Positions 50,280 through 59,626 of a stretch of 64,000 bases of DNA are shown piece by piece. The first letter of the stretch is position 1, and every line of letters begins with the position of its first letter. Position numbers and translations under genes: made by a program. Source of the DNA: an uncultured Alistipes sp. GTDB lineage: Bacteria; Bacteroidota; Bacteroidia; Bacteroidales; Rikenellaceae. The notes beneath the pieces were generated by a model. That model had not been told where the DNA came from. It saw nothing but the letters and a program-made list of their open reading frames with translations, and did not search any database. The stretch lies in assembly GCF_963931675.1 (NCBI RefSeq), contig NZ_OZ007039.1, positions 2,827,806 through 2,891,805 on the forward strand. Direction: 5' to 3'.

Positions 50280-50296
50280 CCCGCCACCTCCACGAA
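50280..50296 (+). other. attR core
   Basis: Identical 17 bp to the attL core at 10831-10847. On its right lies the host sequence that originally followed ssrA. Confidence 0.92.
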
Positions 50297-50299
50297 CGA

Positions 50300-50339
50300 A
50301 ACCGGCATCTTCCTGAACAGAAGGGGGATGCCGGTTTTT
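50300..50339 (+). terminator. Original ssrA terminator, displaced by the prophage
   Basis: AACCGGCATC (50300-50309) pairs with GATGCCGGTT (50327-50336), followed by TTTG and more T. It stands three bases behind attR, so in the uninfected chromosome it followed tmRNA directly. Confidence 0.82.
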
Positions 50340-50406
50340 GTTTTACGTGCGGTCTGCCTGAATTCCGGATTTTCCCGAAACGGCGCCGCCTATCGGGAAA
50401 AAATGC

Positions 50407-50414
50407 TATCTTTG
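50407..50414 (+). promoter_or_regulatory. purT -7 box
   Basis: TATCTTTG fits TAnnTTTG; 30 bases before the purT ATG. Confidence 0.6.
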
Positions 50415-50444
50415 TGTTGCGAATCATAAAAAACTACCGTACCG

Positions 50445-51614
50445 ATGAAAAAAATATTGTTGCTGGGCTCCGGGGAGCTGGGCAAGGAGTTCGTGATTGC
50501 GGCCCAGCGGCTGGGCCAGACGGTCGTGGCGTGCGACAAATATGCCGACGCTCCGGCCATGCAGGTAGCCGACGGCTTCGAGGTCTTCGACATGCTGGAC
50601 GGCGAGGCCCTTGCGGCGGCCGTTGCGAAACACCGCCCGGACGTGATCGTCCCGGAGATCGAGGCGATCCGTACCGAACGTCTCTACGACTTCGAATGCG
50701 CGGGCATCCAGGTGGTCCCGAGTGCGCGTGCCGTGAACTTCACGATGAACCGCAAGGCGATCCGCGACCTGGCAGCCAAGGAGCTGGGGCTGAAGACCGC
50801 CCGCTATTTCTACGCTACGTCGCTGGAGGAGCTGCGCGAGGCGGCCGACCGGATCGGCTACCCGTGCGTGGTAAAACCGCTGATGTCCTCCTCGGGCAAG
50901 GGCCAGTCGGTCGTGAAGGGTCCCGAAGAGGTGGGGGCGGCCTGGCGTTACGGCTGTGAGGGTTCGCGGGGCGACATCCGCGAGCTGATCGTCGAGGAGT
51001 TCATCCGTTTCGACAGCGAGATTACGCTGCTGACCGTGACGCAGAAGAACGGCCCGACGCTCTTCTGCCCGCCGATCGGCCACGTACAGAAGGGCGGGGA
51101 CTACCGCGAGAGTTTCCAGACGCCGCCCATCGCGCCGGAACACCTGGCCGAGGCGCAGCGCATGGCCGCCGCGGTGACCGAAGCGCTGACCGGCGCCGGG
51201 CTCTGGGGCGTGGAGTTCTTCCTGAGCCACGAACACGGCGTCTACTTCTCGGAGTTGTCGCCGCGTCCGCACGATACGGGCATGGTGACGCTGGCCGGGA
51301 CGCAGAACCTCAGCGAATTCGAACTCCACCTGCGGGCGGTGCTGGGGCTTCCGATCCCGGAGATCACCTTCGAGCGGATGGGGGCCAGCGCGGTGATCCT
51401 CTCGCCGGTGGCCACGCAGACGCCGCACTACGAGGGTATCGGAGCGGCCCTGGCCGACAATCCGCGCACCGACATCCGCATTTTCGGCAAACCCACGGCG
51501 CGGGTCAATCGCCGCATGGGGGTCGTCGTGGGCTACGAGCCGCTGGGGAGCGACCTCGACGCACTCCGTACCCGGGTGAAAGCCGCCGCCGCCAAAGTCA
51601 AAATCACCGAATAA
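50445..51614 (+). CDS. purT: Formate-dependent phosphoribosylglycinamide formyltransferase 2
   Basis: Adds formate to GAR in the third step of purine synthesis, using ATP; ATP-grasp enzyme of 389 residues. The Rossmann opening [20 protein letters not shown] is the PurT signature; the ATP-grasp core shows [16 protein letters not shown] and [20 protein letters not shown] with the metal-binding Glu/Asn region, then HDTGMVTLA. It starts a two-gene unit with a cyclophilin downstream. Confidence 0.94.
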   Translation: MKKILLLGSGELGKEFVIAAQRLGQTVVACDKYADAPAMQVADGFEVFDMLDGEALAAAVAKHRPDVIVPEIEAIRTERLYDFECAGIQVVPSARAVNFTMNRKAIRDLAAKELGLKTARYFYATSLEELREAADRIGYPCVVKPLMSSSGKGQSVVKGPEEVGAAWRYGCEGSRGDIRELIVEEFIRFDSEITLLTVTQKNGPTLFCPPIGHVQKGGDYRESFQTPPIAPEHLAEAQRMAAAVTEALTGAGLWGVEFFLSHEHGVYFSELSPRPHDTGMVTLAGTQNLSEFELHLRAVLGLPIPEITFERMGASAVILSPVATQTPHYEGIGAALADNPRTDIRIFGKPTARVNRRMGVVVGYEPLGSDLDALRTRVKAAAAKVKITE

Positions 51615-51636
51615 ACGAAAATAGAGACGACGACAC

Positions 51637-52077
51637 ATGAAAACCTACGCGATTATCGAGACCGAGAAGGGGACGATGAAGGCCGAACTGTATGCCGACG
51701 AGACGCCGGGTACGGTGGCCAATTTCGTGGACCTTGCCGAGCACGGCTTCTATGACGGGCTGACTTTCCACCGGGTGATTCCGGACTTCGTGATCCAGGG
51801 CGGCTGCCCGCGGGGCGACGGGACGGGCGGTCCGGGCTATACGATCAAGTGCGAGACCTCGGCGCCGCGTCAGCGTCACGACCGGGGCGTGCTCTCGATG
51901 GCCCACGCGGGGAAGGACACCGGCGGTTCGCAGTTCTTCATCTGCATGAACCGCGAGAATACGCAGCATCTCGACGGCGTACACACCTGCTTCGGCCAGG
52001 TTGTCGAGGGGCTGGACGTCATCGACGACATCCGCCGCGGGGACCGCATCCTCACGATCCGCATCGTCCGGGAGTAA
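51637..52077 (+). CDS. Cyclophilin-type peptidylprolyl isomerase
   Basis: A cytoplasmic 146-residue PPIase; catalyses cis-trans isomerisation of X-Pro bonds. Single cyclophilin domain with [20 protein letters not shown], the catalytic Arg in FHRV, and [13 protein letters not shown]. No signal peptide. Sits 22 bases behind purT and in front of a strong terminator, so the two genes are one transcript, with no obvious functional link. Confidence 0.92.
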   Translation: MKTYAIIETEKGTMKAELYADETPGTVANFVDLAEHGFYDGLTFHRVIPDFVIQGGCPRGDGTGGPGYTIKCETSAPRQRHDRGVLSMAHAGKDTGGSQFFICMNRENTQHLDGVHTCFGQVVEGLDVIDDIRRGDRILTIRIVRE

Positions 52078-52101
52078 TCCGACGCTCCGGACCGCATACC
52101 G

Positions 52102-52131
52102 ACCGCTCCGATTGCATCGGGGCGGTTTTTT
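52102..52131 (+). terminator. purT-cyclophilin terminator
   Basis: ACCGCTCCGAT (52102-52112) pairs with ATCGGGGCGGT (52116-52126), one G-T pair, then a T-run. Confidence 0.88.
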
Positions 52132-52225
52132 GTGCCCGTGCCGGCCACGCCGGCCACACGTCCTCCCTCCGGACGGCTCTTTTCGGGCCACCTCTCCCTG
52201 CCTGATTCCTTCGCCCCCCCACACA

Positions 52226-52262
52226 CAAAAAAAAATCAGCCGCCCCGAAGGAGGACGGCTGA
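52226..52262 (-). terminator. Aminotransferase terminator
   Basis: TCAGCCG (52236-52242) pairs with CGGCTGA (52256-52262); on the minus strand it is followed by a U-run (A-run at 52226-52235). Confidence 0.82.
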
Positions 52263-52289
52263 AGGAGAATCGGCATTCGATCAGCCGGT

Positions 52290-53477
52290 CTATTTCCCGA
52301 ATGCGGCCTTGATCTTGTCGGTCGCCTTCTTGAGCAGCTCTTCGGGGCAGCAGAGCGTGATGCGGATGTAGTTCTTGCCCTCCGAGCCGAAGATTCCGCC
52401 GGGGGTGAGGAAGACGTCGGTCTTCTCCATCACCTCGTCGGAGAACGAGAAGCTGTCGCCCTCGTAGCCTTCGGGGAGCTCGGCCCAGACGAAGAGCCCG
52501 GCCTGATGCTCGCGGTAGCGGCATCCGAGCGTATTGAGCAGCTCGTAGGCCTGACGCTCGCGGCCGTAGTAGATGGCGTTGAGCTCCTTGAACCACTCCT
52601 CGCCGAGTGCGAGGGCCGTAGCCGAAGCCGCCTGAATGGGGTAGAACATACCCGAGTCCATGTTGCTGCGGAAGGTCATCACGTCCTTGATCCATTCGGC
52701 CTTGCCGACGAGCACGCCGACGCGCCATCCGGCCATGGAGTGCCCTTTCGAGAGGGAGTTGAGTTCGAGGGCCACCTCCTTGGCGCCCTCGACGGCCATG
52801 ATCGACAGCGGGCCTGCCGAGTTGCGGATGAAGCTGTAGGGATTGTCGTGTACGATCAGGATGTTGTGCCTGGCGCCGAAGTCGATGATCTTCTCGAAGA
52901 GCTCCATCGAGCCGACCTGTCCGGTGGGCATGTTGGGGTAGTTGACGAGCATCATCTTCACGCCGTCGAGCCCGGCCTTTTCGATGGCCTCGAAATCGGG
53001 GTAGAAGTTCGTCTCCTTGTTGAGCGCATAGGGGACCATGACGCCCCCTGCGAGTTTCACGCCGGCGGAGTAGGTCGGATACCCGGGGTTGGGGACGAGG
53101 ACCTTGTCACCGGGATTGAGGAACGTCATGCAGATGTGCATGATACCCTCCTTGGACCCGATCAGGGGATATACTTCGTTCTTGAAGTCGAGGTCCACGT
53201 GATACCATTTCTTGTACCAGTCGGCAAAAGCTTTCCGCAGGATGGGTTCGCCCTGATAGGACATGTATTTGTGAACATCGGGGCGCTGTGCCTCTTTCCC
53301 GAGGCATTCGATCACGGAGTGGTGCGGCGGGAGGTCGGGGCTTCCCATGGCAAGTTTGATGATCTGGCGGCCGGTTGCCGCTTCGATCTCGGCGATTTCA
53401 CGCAGGCGGCGCGAAAAATAGTACTCTCCGATTCCGTCCAGCCGATGCGAACGGGCGATGTTGACTGCTTTTGCCAT
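52290..53477 (-). CDS. Class I/II PLP-dependent aminotransferase
   Basis: A fold-type I aminotransferase of 395 residues. The PLP-binding lysine lies in LNSLSKGHSMAGWRVG; the Asn/Asp/Tyr cofactor contacts appear in VNYPNMPTGQ and VHDNPYSF, and the substrate carboxylate Arg in NYIRITLCC. Length and the HKYMSYQGEPILRKAF segment resemble the DapL/aspartate aminotransferase group in Bacteroidetes; the exact amino donor (diaminopimelate, aspartate or methionine) is not certain. It has its own promoter and terminator. Confidence 0.85.
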   Translation of the reverse strand: MAKAVNIARSHRLDGIGEYYFSRRLREIAEIEAATGRQIIKLAMGSPDLPPHHSVIECLGKEAQRPDVHKYMSYQGEPILRKAFADWYKKWYHVDLDFKNEVYPLIGSKEGIMHICMTFLNPGDKVLVPNPGYPTYSAGVKLAGGVMVPYALNKETNFYPDFEAIEKAGLDGVKMMLVNYPNMPTGQVGSMELFEKIIDFGARHNILIVHDNPYSFIRNSAGPLSIMAVEGAKEVALELNSLSKGHSMAGWRVGVLVGKAEWIKDVMTFRSNMDSGMFYPIQAASATALALGEEWFKELNAIYYGRERQAYELLNTLGCRYREHQAGLFVWAELPEGYEGDSFSFSDEVMEKTDVFLTPGGIFGSEGKNYIRITLCCPEELLKKATDKIKAAFGK

Positions 53478-53511
53478 ATTGTGATAGTATTTGGGGATTA
53501 TGTACTGATGG

Positions 53512-53519
53512 CAAAGATA
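53512..53519 (-). promoter_or_regulatory. Aminotransferase -7 box
   Basis: TATCTTTG on the minus strand, fitting TAnnTTTG, 35 bases before the ATG. Confidence 0.6.
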
Positions 53520-53580
53520 GGGAATTCGGGTGATATTAAAAAATTATAGGAATAAAAAAACGGCCGAAGCCGCTTTTTTG

Positions 53581-55245
53581 TTATAACGCAAACAGAATAA
53601 AGATCTGGGCGGAGAGGAGCCTGAGGAACATGACCATGGGGTATACGGTCGAATATCCGACGGCGGGCATGTCATTCCCGGCCGTGGCGTTGGCATAGGC
53701 CAGGGCCGGGGGATCGGTCGTGGAACCGGCGATCAGGCCCATCAGGGTGTAGTAGTTCATCTTGAGCCAGAGGCGTGCGACGATGGCGACGATGAGGATC
53801 GGGACCACGGTGATGATGACGCCGTATCCGATCCAGCGATACCCGCCGTTGACGATGGCATCGACGAAACCGTCTCCGGCGCCGATTCCGACGGCAGCGA
53901 GGAAGAGTGCGATTCCGATTTCGCGCAGCATGAGGTTGGCGCTGGCGGTGGTGTAGGTAACCAGGTGGAAGTGGGTTCCGAAGCGTCCGATGAGGATGGC
54001 GACGATCAGCGGGCCTCCGGCCAGGCCCAACTTGACGGGCTGGGGGACATTCAGCAGCGGGATCGAACCCAGCAGGACTCCGAGGGCGATTCCGACGAAG
54101 ATGGTGATGAGGTTCGGATGGTCGAGTTTCTTGAGGGAGTTTCCGAGGACGTCGGCGACCTTGGCCACACCTTCGGCGGGCCCGACGACCATCACGCGGT
54201 CTCCGACCTGGAGTTCGAGGCCCTGATAGGGGATGAGGTCCATACCGGCGCGGTTCACGCGGGTGATGTTGATTCCGTACTTGGTGCGCAGGCGGAGGTC
54301 TGAGAATTTCTTGCCGTTGATCGAGGATTTGGTGATGAGGATGCGCCGGGAGATGAGCTCGGCATTGGGGGTGTTGTTGCCCCAGTCCTCGTCGGTAAGC
54401 TCGACGCGGTGTCCGAGGAAGGCCACGACGGCCTCGACATCCTCGGCCTGGCAGATAACCCAGAGACGGTCTCCGAGGTGGATCTTCGTGTCGGCGTCGG
54501 CCATCGTGATACTGCCGTCGGGGTGCATCACGCGGGAGATGACGAACTGCCGGTTCACCAGATCGCGGACATACTCGATGCTGCGGCCCTCGATGATCTG
54601 GTTGGTGAACTCCACGGAGACCTTTTCGGCGAGTTTCTGTTCGTTGGCGAGTTCGGCGAGCCCCTCGTCCTCCTTCCTGAAATCGACGCGCAGGGCGTAT
54701 CGGATGAAGATCATCGAGAGGATGATGCCGACGACGCCGAGGGGATAGGCCACGGCATAACCGAGGGCGATCGAGGGGTCGTTGATTCCCGAGGCGTCGG
54801 CATAGGCCTGCTGGGCGGCACCGAGCCCGGGGGTGTTGGTGACGGCGCCGGAGAGGATTCCGACCATGGTGGGGATCGGCGTGCCGGTTGCGACGTGGAT
54901 GATGTAGGCCGCCAGAACGCCGAGCAGGACGATGGCCGTGGCGCACCCGACGAGGGTGACGCCTCCGTGCTTGAATGCGGAGAAGAATCCGGGGCCGACC
55001 TGCAGGCCGATCGAGAAGACGAAGAGGATGAGCCCGAACTCCTGGACGAAGTTCCGGACCTCGCTGTCGACAGTCATGCCGAAGTGGCTGGCGATGATCC
55101 CGACGAAGAGGATCCAGGTGATGCCGAGCGAGACGCCCTTGATCTTGATCTTTCCGAGGAGGATGCCGAGGGTGATGACCAGTGCGAAGGTCAGCACGGC
55201 ATGCGCGATGCTGTTTCCGAAGAAGAGGGAATACAACCAGTCCAT
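53581..55245 (-). CDS. YidE/AspT-type putative transporter with two TrkA-C domains
   Basis: A 554-residue inner-membrane protein. Two halves of about five to six helices each carry the family motif (LSGAVTNTPGLGAAQQAYAD and GLIAGSTTDPPALAYANATA). Between them are two RCK_C (TrkA-C) regulatory domains (about 200-280 and 290-375, e.g. LGDRLWVICQAEDVEAVVAF; LQVGDRVMVVGPAEGVAKVA). AspT relatives exchange aspartate for alanine; the substrate here is unknown. Monocistronic. Confidence 0.87.
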   Translation of the reverse strand: MDWLYSLFFGNSIAHAVLTFALVITLGILLGKIKIKGVSLGITWILFVGIIASHFGMTVDSEVRNFVQEFGLILFVFSIGLQVGPGFFSAFKHGGVTLVGCATAIVLLGVLAAYIIHVATGTPIPTMVGILSGAVTNTPGLGAAQQAYADASGINDPSIALGYAVAYPLGVVGIILSMIFIRYALRVDFRKEDEGLAELANEQKLAEKVSVEFTNQIIEGRSIEYVRDLVNRQFVISRVMHPDGSITMADADTKIHLGDRLWVICQAEDVEAVVAFLGHRVELTDEDWGNNTPNAELISRRILITKSSINGKKFSDLRLRTKYGINITRVNRAGMDLIPYQGLELQVGDRVMVVGPAEGVAKVADVLGNSLKKLDHPNLITIFVGIALGVLLGSIPLLNVPQPVKLGLAGGPLIVAILIGRFGTHFHLVTYTTASANLMLREIGIALFLAAVGIGAGDGFVDAIVNGGYRWIGYGVIITVVPILIVAIVARLWLKMNYYTLMGLIAGSTTDPPALAYANATAGNDMPAVGYSTVYPMVMFLRLLSAQIFILFAL

Positions 55246-55273
55246 ATTTAGCCGAAATGTTCGAGGATTTCCA

Positions 55274-55281
55274 CAAAAGTA
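55274..55281 (-). promoter_or_regulatory. Transporter -7 box
   Basis: TACTTTTG on the minus strand, fitting TAnnTTTG, 28 bases before the ATG. Confidence 0.5.
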
Positions 55282-55339
55282 GTGTTTTTGCAGAAATTTA
55301 AAAAACTTTTCCGACGGGATTTTTCGCGGCGCGGGCGAA

Positions 55340-56038
55340 TCAGTATAAATATCGCTCCATGAGGGGCATCAGCAGGGCGGTAGCCAGTCCCATGAGGGCC
55401 ATGGCCAGGCCGCTCAGGGCCCCTTCGACGGCCCCGATTTCGATGGCGCGGGCGGTTCCGATTCCGTGAGCAGCGGCGCCGAGCGCAAAGCCTCGGGCTT
55501 CGGGGTCGCGCACGCCGCACCTGCGGAGAATCCATTCGCCGAAGATGCTGCCGAAGATCCCGACGCAGAAGACCACTACGGAGGTGACGGAGACGTTGCC
55601 GCCCAGGGGCCCGGCAACCGACACGGCGATGGGGACGGTGACCGATTTCGGGGCGATGGAGTTCAGGATCTGCCGCTCGGTGCCGAAGGCCATGGCGATG
55701 TAGACGACGCTCAGCACGCCGACGACGCATCCGGCGAGGGTTGCCACACCGACGGGCAGCAGACTGCCGCGCAGGCGTTCGACCTGCTCGTAGAGGAGAT
55801 AGCCGAGAGCGACGACCGACATGCCGAGGGCGAAATTGAGCGCCCCGGTGGCCTGCTGGTAGCGGGGGTAGTCGATTCCCGTGCACTTGAGGAAGACGAT
55901 GACGGCGACGAAGGTCAGCAGCACGGGGTGGAGCAGCGGCATCCGCAGGCGACGGTAGACGAGTCCGCCGAGACAGTATAGTCCGACGGTGAGCGTCAGC
56001 AGGAAGAGGTCCGAGGAGAGGAACGAACGGTCAAGCAT
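55340..56038 (-). CDS. lrgB: LrgB family protein
   Basis: A 232-residue integral membrane protein with the LrgB/CidB pattern: several helices, APKSVTVPIAVSVAGPLGGN and GFALGAAAHGIGTARAIEIG. With LrgA it forms a holin/antiholin-like system linked to murein hydrolase control and to transport of small metabolites in plants and bacteria. It overlaps the upstream lrgA by 8 bases. Confidence 0.92.
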   Translation of the reverse strand: MLDRSFLSSDLFLLTLTVGLYCLGGLVYRRLRMPLLHPVLLTFVAVIVFLKCTGIDYPRYQQATGALNFALGMSVVALGYLLYEQVERLRGSLLPVGVATLAGCVVGVLSVVYIAMAFGTERQILNSIAPKSVTVPIAVSVAGPLGGNVSVTSVVVFCVGIFGSIFGEWILRRCGVRDPEARGFALGAAAHGIGTARAIEIGAVEGALSGLAMALMGLATALLMPLMERYLY

Positions 56039-56402
56039 CGTGGCGGTGTTGTTTGATATGACGGAGGCGGGCCCTTCGGTTCAGGCTCTGGAAGGTTTTC
56101 CCGGCGACGAGCAGCACGAGGATCGTGGAGACGATTCCGGAGACGACGATGGCCCAGAGGTTTTCGAGGATGACGCGGTAGGAGTCCATGAGCCCGACGC
56201 CGTAGGGTACGAAGAAGAGGGCCATGGCGCCGAGCAGGAACCGCGCGGCGGGGCGGACGGTTTCGGCCTTGACCCAGCGCAGGCAGAGCGCGGCAAAGAG
56301 GAGGATCATGCCGATGATGTTTCCGGAGACATAGCCTCCGGTGAGCAGGCTGAGGGCATTTCCCACAAGCCAGAAGAAGAGGATGAAGAAGAGTCCGGTC
56401 AT
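56031..56402 (-). CDS. lrgA: CidA/LrgA family protein
   Basis: A 123-residue protein with four transmembrane helices: TGLFFILFFWLVGNALSLLT, YVSGNIIGMILLFAALCLRW, PAARFLLGAMALFFVPYGVG and a final hydrophobic segment near the C-terminus. It is the holin-like partner of LrgB, with which it is translated from overlapping frames. It lies downstream of the Feo cluster but is separated from it by about 120 bases, so probably has its own promoter. Confidence 0.9.
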   Translation of the reverse strand: MTGLFFILFFWLVGNALSLLTGGYVSGNIIGMILLFAALCLRWVKAETVRPAARFLLGAMALFFVPYGVGLMDSYRVILENLWAIVVSGIVSTILVLLVAGKTFQSLNRRARLRHIKQHRHDA

Positions 56403-56523
56403 AGGATCGAGGTCGTCCGTGCGGGGCGCTCCGCGACGAAGCCGGCTTCACTGCAAGCCGGCTTCGGGGTGCTCCGCCGTTTTCGGGCGGCAAAGATAGT
56501 ACAGGCGGAAGGGAAACGCAAAT

Positions 56524-56679
56524 TTATTTTTGTTTGGCGCCTCTCAGGGGGCACTGCGTCGAGGAGCAGGAGGCGCATCCGCCCCTGCGGCGCCCGCACA
56601 GCAGGCGACAGAGCCACCCGACGGCCGCCACCACGGCGAGGAGGACAATCCCTCCGGCGATCCACTCCTGCCACTCCAT
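56524..56679 (-). CDS. FeoB-associated Cys-rich membrane protein
   Basis: A 51-residue protein, MEWQEWIAGGIVLLAVVAAV, with one transmembrane helix followed by CGRRRGGCASCSSTQCPL, a Cys cluster typical of the small proteins encoded behind feoB. It starts 3 bases after the feoAB stop. Probably helps Fe(II) uptake, e.g. by delivering or sensing iron at the FeoB pore; the exact role is unknown. Confidence 0.82.
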   Translation of the reverse strand: MEWQEWIAGGIVLLAVVAAVGWLCRLLCGRRRGGCASCSSTQCPLRGAKQK

Positions 56680-56682
56680 CCC

Positions 56683-59277
56683 TCAGAAGATGCTTGCGAT
56701 GTGGTAGACTGCCCAGGCCATGACCCAGGCAACCGCCGTGTTGTAGAAGATCGAGGCGACGGCCCATTTCCATCCGGCTTCGGAGCCGATGGCGACGACC
56801 GTGGCGATGCAGGGGACGTATAGCAGGATGAAGACCAGGAACGCCAGGGCCGAGGCCTTCGAGAAGTCGCCGCTGGCCAGCAGCCGGCGCGACAGCGAGG
56901 CGTTCTGCTCCTCCTCCGAGAGCTCCGCCGCCCGGTGTTCCGCAGCCGTACCGTCGGCAACCGCGATCGAGGTCGGGCCGTCCGCCCCGCCGATGATCCC
57001 GACGGATTCGGGCGGCTGCGCCCCGGCTTCCGGCCGTGTTCCGGCGGCTTCCGCCGTGGCGATCGGCCCTTCGGTGACTTCGGGCATCGCCTCCGTGCCT
57101 TCGGCGTAGAGCACACCGAGCGTCGAGACGACGATCTCCTTGGCCGGAAGCCCCGAGAGCAGCGCCACGCTGGCCTTCCAGTTGAACCCGAGGGGTTCAA
57201 AAACCGGCTCGCAACCCTTTCCGATGCGCCCGAGATAGGAGTTTTCGTAATGGGATTCGCTTCCGGCGGCCTTGTCCGTGCGGGGGTAGTAGCTCAGGGC
57301 CCAGACGATGACCGACGCGACGAGGATCATGCCGCCCATCTTTTTGAGGTACTGTGCACACTTGTCCCACATGTGGGAGAGGGTTGTTTTCCAGGTCGGG
57401 AGGCGGTAGGGCGGGAGTTCCATGACGAAGGGGGTCTCGTCCACGGGGAAGAGGAACCGCCGCATGAGCCGTGCGGTGACGACGGCCAGCAGAATCCCCA
57501 GCAGGTAGAGCCCGAGCATCACGGTCCCGGCATTCGCCGGGAAGAAGGTGGCCGTCAGGAGGATGTAGATCGGGATCCGGGCGCTGCACGACATGAACGG
57601 CGTGATGAGGATGGTGATCAGGCGGCTGCTTCGGCTTTCGATGGTGCGGCAGGCCATGATGGCGGGGACGTTGCATCCGAAACCCATGACGAGGGGTATG
57701 AACGACTTTCCGTGTACGCCGATGCGGTGCATGACGCGGTCCATGATGAAAGCGGCGCGTGCGAGGTATCCTGAATCCTCCATGAAGGCGATGAAGAGGT
57801 AGAGGATCATGATGTTCGGGAGGAAGACGATGACCGAGCCGACGCCTCCGATGATTCCGTCGACGAGCAGGTCGCGCAGGGCCCCGGCGGGCATCAGGGC
57901 GTCGATTCCCGCACCGATCCATCCGACCAGGGCGTCGATCCACGCCTGGGGATAGGCCCCGAGGCTGAACGTGCACCAGAACATCAGCCCCATCAGGGCG
58001 AAGAAGATCGGGAATCCCCAGAGTTTGTGGGTGACGAAGGTGTCGATCAGGGCCGTGGCGGAGACCTCTTCGTTCTTGCCGGGGGTGAAGGTCTCCTTCA
58101 GGGCTCCCTGGATGAATCCGTACTTCTGGTTGGCGAATGCGGTCTCGACATCCTCGCCCAGGGCGTCGGCGATGCGTTTGGCCTCGCGGTCGCGGATCTC
58201 GGCCCAGACCGGGTACCGTTCGCACCCTTTCAGGGTTGTTTCGGCCTGGGCGTCGCGTTCGAGCATCTTCATGGCCCAGTAGCGGGGCGGGAATGCCTTG
58301 GGCAGTTCCCCGCGGTGGAGGCTCATGTCGCCGTTCAGCTTGCGGAGGCTCTCGTCGATCACGGGCCCCATGTTGATATGGATGTGGCGGACGCGCTCGT
58401 CGCGGTTTTCGTAGACATCGATCACCGTATCGAGCAGTTCGTTGATACCCTTGTTGTTGCGGGCCTCGACCGGGACCATCGGCACACCCATCATGCGTCC
58501 CAGGCTGTCGTAGTCCAACCGTGCGCCGCTGGCCTGCAGTTCGTCGAACATGTTCAGCGCCACGACCATCCGAGGGTTGATATCGATCAGTTCGGTCGTG
58601 AGGTAGAGGTTTCGCTCGATGTTCGAGGCGACGACGGAGTTGATTACCACGTCGGGGGTCTTCGTGGCGAGGTGGTGGCGCACGTAACGCTCCTCGGGGG
58701 TGTAGGCCGAGAGGGCATAGGTCCCGGGCAGGTCCGTGATCTCGAAGCGGTAGCCGCGGTAGAGGCAGTAGCCGCTCTTGGCCCCGACCGTCACGCCGCT
58801 GTAGTTTCCGACATGCTCGTGCCCGCCCGAAATGGCGTTGAAGAGCGATGTTTTGCCGCTGTTGGGGTTCCCGACGAGCGCCACGGCGATCGTGCGGCTC
58901 TGCCGGGTGAGGACCTCCTCGATCGACGAACACTCCTCCTCTTCGGAGGCGGTCTCCGCTGCGGTTGCGGGGAGGCCTTCGGGGCTCATCTCCGGAGCTG
59001 CGGCGTTCTGCCGGATGTGTTCGGCCCGGCGTGCGAGGTATTCGTCGGCCTCGGAGTCGGAGAGCACCTCGACCATCTCGGCCTCGCTGCGGCGCAGCGA
59101 GATGTCGTATCCCATGATCCGGTATTCGATGGGGTCCTTGAGCGGCGCGTTGAGAATCACCTCGACACGCTCTCCGCGGACGAAACCCATCTCCATGATG
59201 CGGCGCCGGAAACCGCCGTGTCCCATGACCTTGACGATTGTGGCGGACTCGCCGCTTCTGAGTTCGGAAAGACGCAT
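56683..59277 (-). CDS. feoB: Ferrous iron transporter, FeoA-FeoB fusion
   Basis: Inner-membrane Fe(II) uptake, 864 residues. Residues 1-75 form a FeoA SH3-like domain (MRLSELRSGESATIVKVMGH). The G-domain starts near 135 with GNPNSGKTSLFNAI (G1), followed by a DLPGTYAL G3 and an ALNMFDE G4 region. The transmembrane part carries the Gate motifs (GFGCNVPAIMACRTIESRSS; AGLPAKEIVVST-like at about 740). An Ala/Glu/Gly-rich insert (about 750-800) is extra relative to E. coli. The FeoA-FeoB fusion is common in Bacteroidetes. Confidence 0.94.
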   Translation of the reverse strand: MRLSELRSGESATIVKVMGHGGFRRRIMEMGFVRGERVEVILNAPLKDPIEYRIMGYDISLRRSEAEMVEVLSDSEADEYLARRAEHIRQNAAAPEMSPEGLPATAAETASEEEECSSIEEVLTRQSRTIAVALVGNPNSGKTSLFNAISGGHEHVGNYSGVTVGAKSGYCLYRGYRFEITDLPGTYALSAYTPEERYVRHHLATKTPDVVINSVVASNIERNLYLTTELIDINPRMVVALNMFDELQASGARLDYDSLGRMMGVPMVPVEARNNKGINELLDTVIDVYENRDERVRHIHINMGPVIDESLRKLNGDMSLHRGELPKAFPPRYWAMKMLERDAQAETTLKGCERYPVWAEIRDREAKRIADALGEDVETAFANQKYGFIQGALKETFTPGKNEEVSATALIDTFVTHKLWGFPIFFALMGLMFWCTFSLGAYPQAWIDALVGWIGAGIDALMPAGALRDLLVDGIIGGVGSVIVFLPNIMILYLFIAFMEDSGYLARAAFIMDRVMHRIGVHGKSFIPLVMGFGCNVPAIMACRTIESRSSRLITILITPFMSCSARIPIYILLTATFFPANAGTVMLGLYLLGILLAVVTARLMRRFLFPVDETPFVMELPPYRLPTWKTTLSHMWDKCAQYLKKMGGMILVASVIVWALSYYPRTDKAAGSESHYENSYLGRIGKGCEPVFEPLGFNWKASVALLSGLPAKEIVVSTLGVLYAEGTEAMPEVTEGPIATAEAAGTRPEAGAQPPESVGIIGGADGPTSIAVADGTAAEHRAAELSEEEQNASLSRRLLASGDFSKASALAFLVFILLYVPCIATVVAIGSEAGWKWAVASIFYNTAVAWVMAWAVYHIASIF

Positions 59278-59300
59278 TTTTCAGATTTCAATTTGGCCTC

Positions 59301-59308
59301 CAAAAATA
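59301..59308 (-). promoter_or_regulatory. feoAB -7 box
   Basis: TATTTTTG on the minus strand, fitting TAnnTTTG, 23 bases before the ATG. The rest of the 349-base divergent gap (59278-59626) shows only GC-rich inverted repeats and the H1-like promoter; I see no gene in it. Confidence 0.55.
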
Positions 59309-59569
59309 CGACATTATTCCGACATAGGCAATCCCCATTTGTGGGTATCTCCGTACGGCCCCGGGCTTCGGAGTTCGGGGCGCGCGGCTCCGGGTTGCGG
59401 GTAACGGCCGGAACGGATCGCCCCGCCGGACCCGGATAAACCGGCCGTCGGAGGATATTTTTTTTGTTCCGGATTGCCAAAAAGCGGTGCAGAAGCCCTT
59501 CAAAGCGATTTTTTTGTCAAAAAAGATGCGTTTTCCGGGCTTGGAAAGATGATGTTTAGAATATTTTTA

Positions 59570-59577
59570 TATCTTTG
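59570..59577 (+). promoter_or_regulatory. -7 box of the histone H1-like gene
   Basis: TATCTTTG fits TAnnTTTG, 49 bases before the ATG; the leader between is A-rich, as is usual for strongly translated Bacteroidetes genes. Confidence 0.6.
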
Positions 59578-59626
59578 CGTTGATAACAACCCTAAACAAC
59601 TCCAAAACAATTAAATTAAAAAAGAC

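Larger units (their letters stand above)
10831..50296. mobile_element. Prophage of a temperate tailed phage, integrated in ssrA
   Basis: Bounded by identical 17-bp cores at 10831-10847 and 50280-50296. It carries integrase, S24 repressor, operators, early regulators, replication/recombination genes, terminase, capsid, portal, tail tube, tape measure, fibres, amidase and lysis genes, so it looks complete. The visible lesions are an IS481 insertion in the lysogeny operon and one broken small gene (27059). The length of about 39.5 kb fits a siphophage-type genome. A tape measure and tail tube are present; no sheath protein was recognised, so a long non-contractile tail is the better guess. Confidence 0.93.

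Noticed and set aside
53672..55276. 534-codon minus-strand frame
   Set aside because: Another frame of the transporter gene; extremely Arg/His/Pro-rich.
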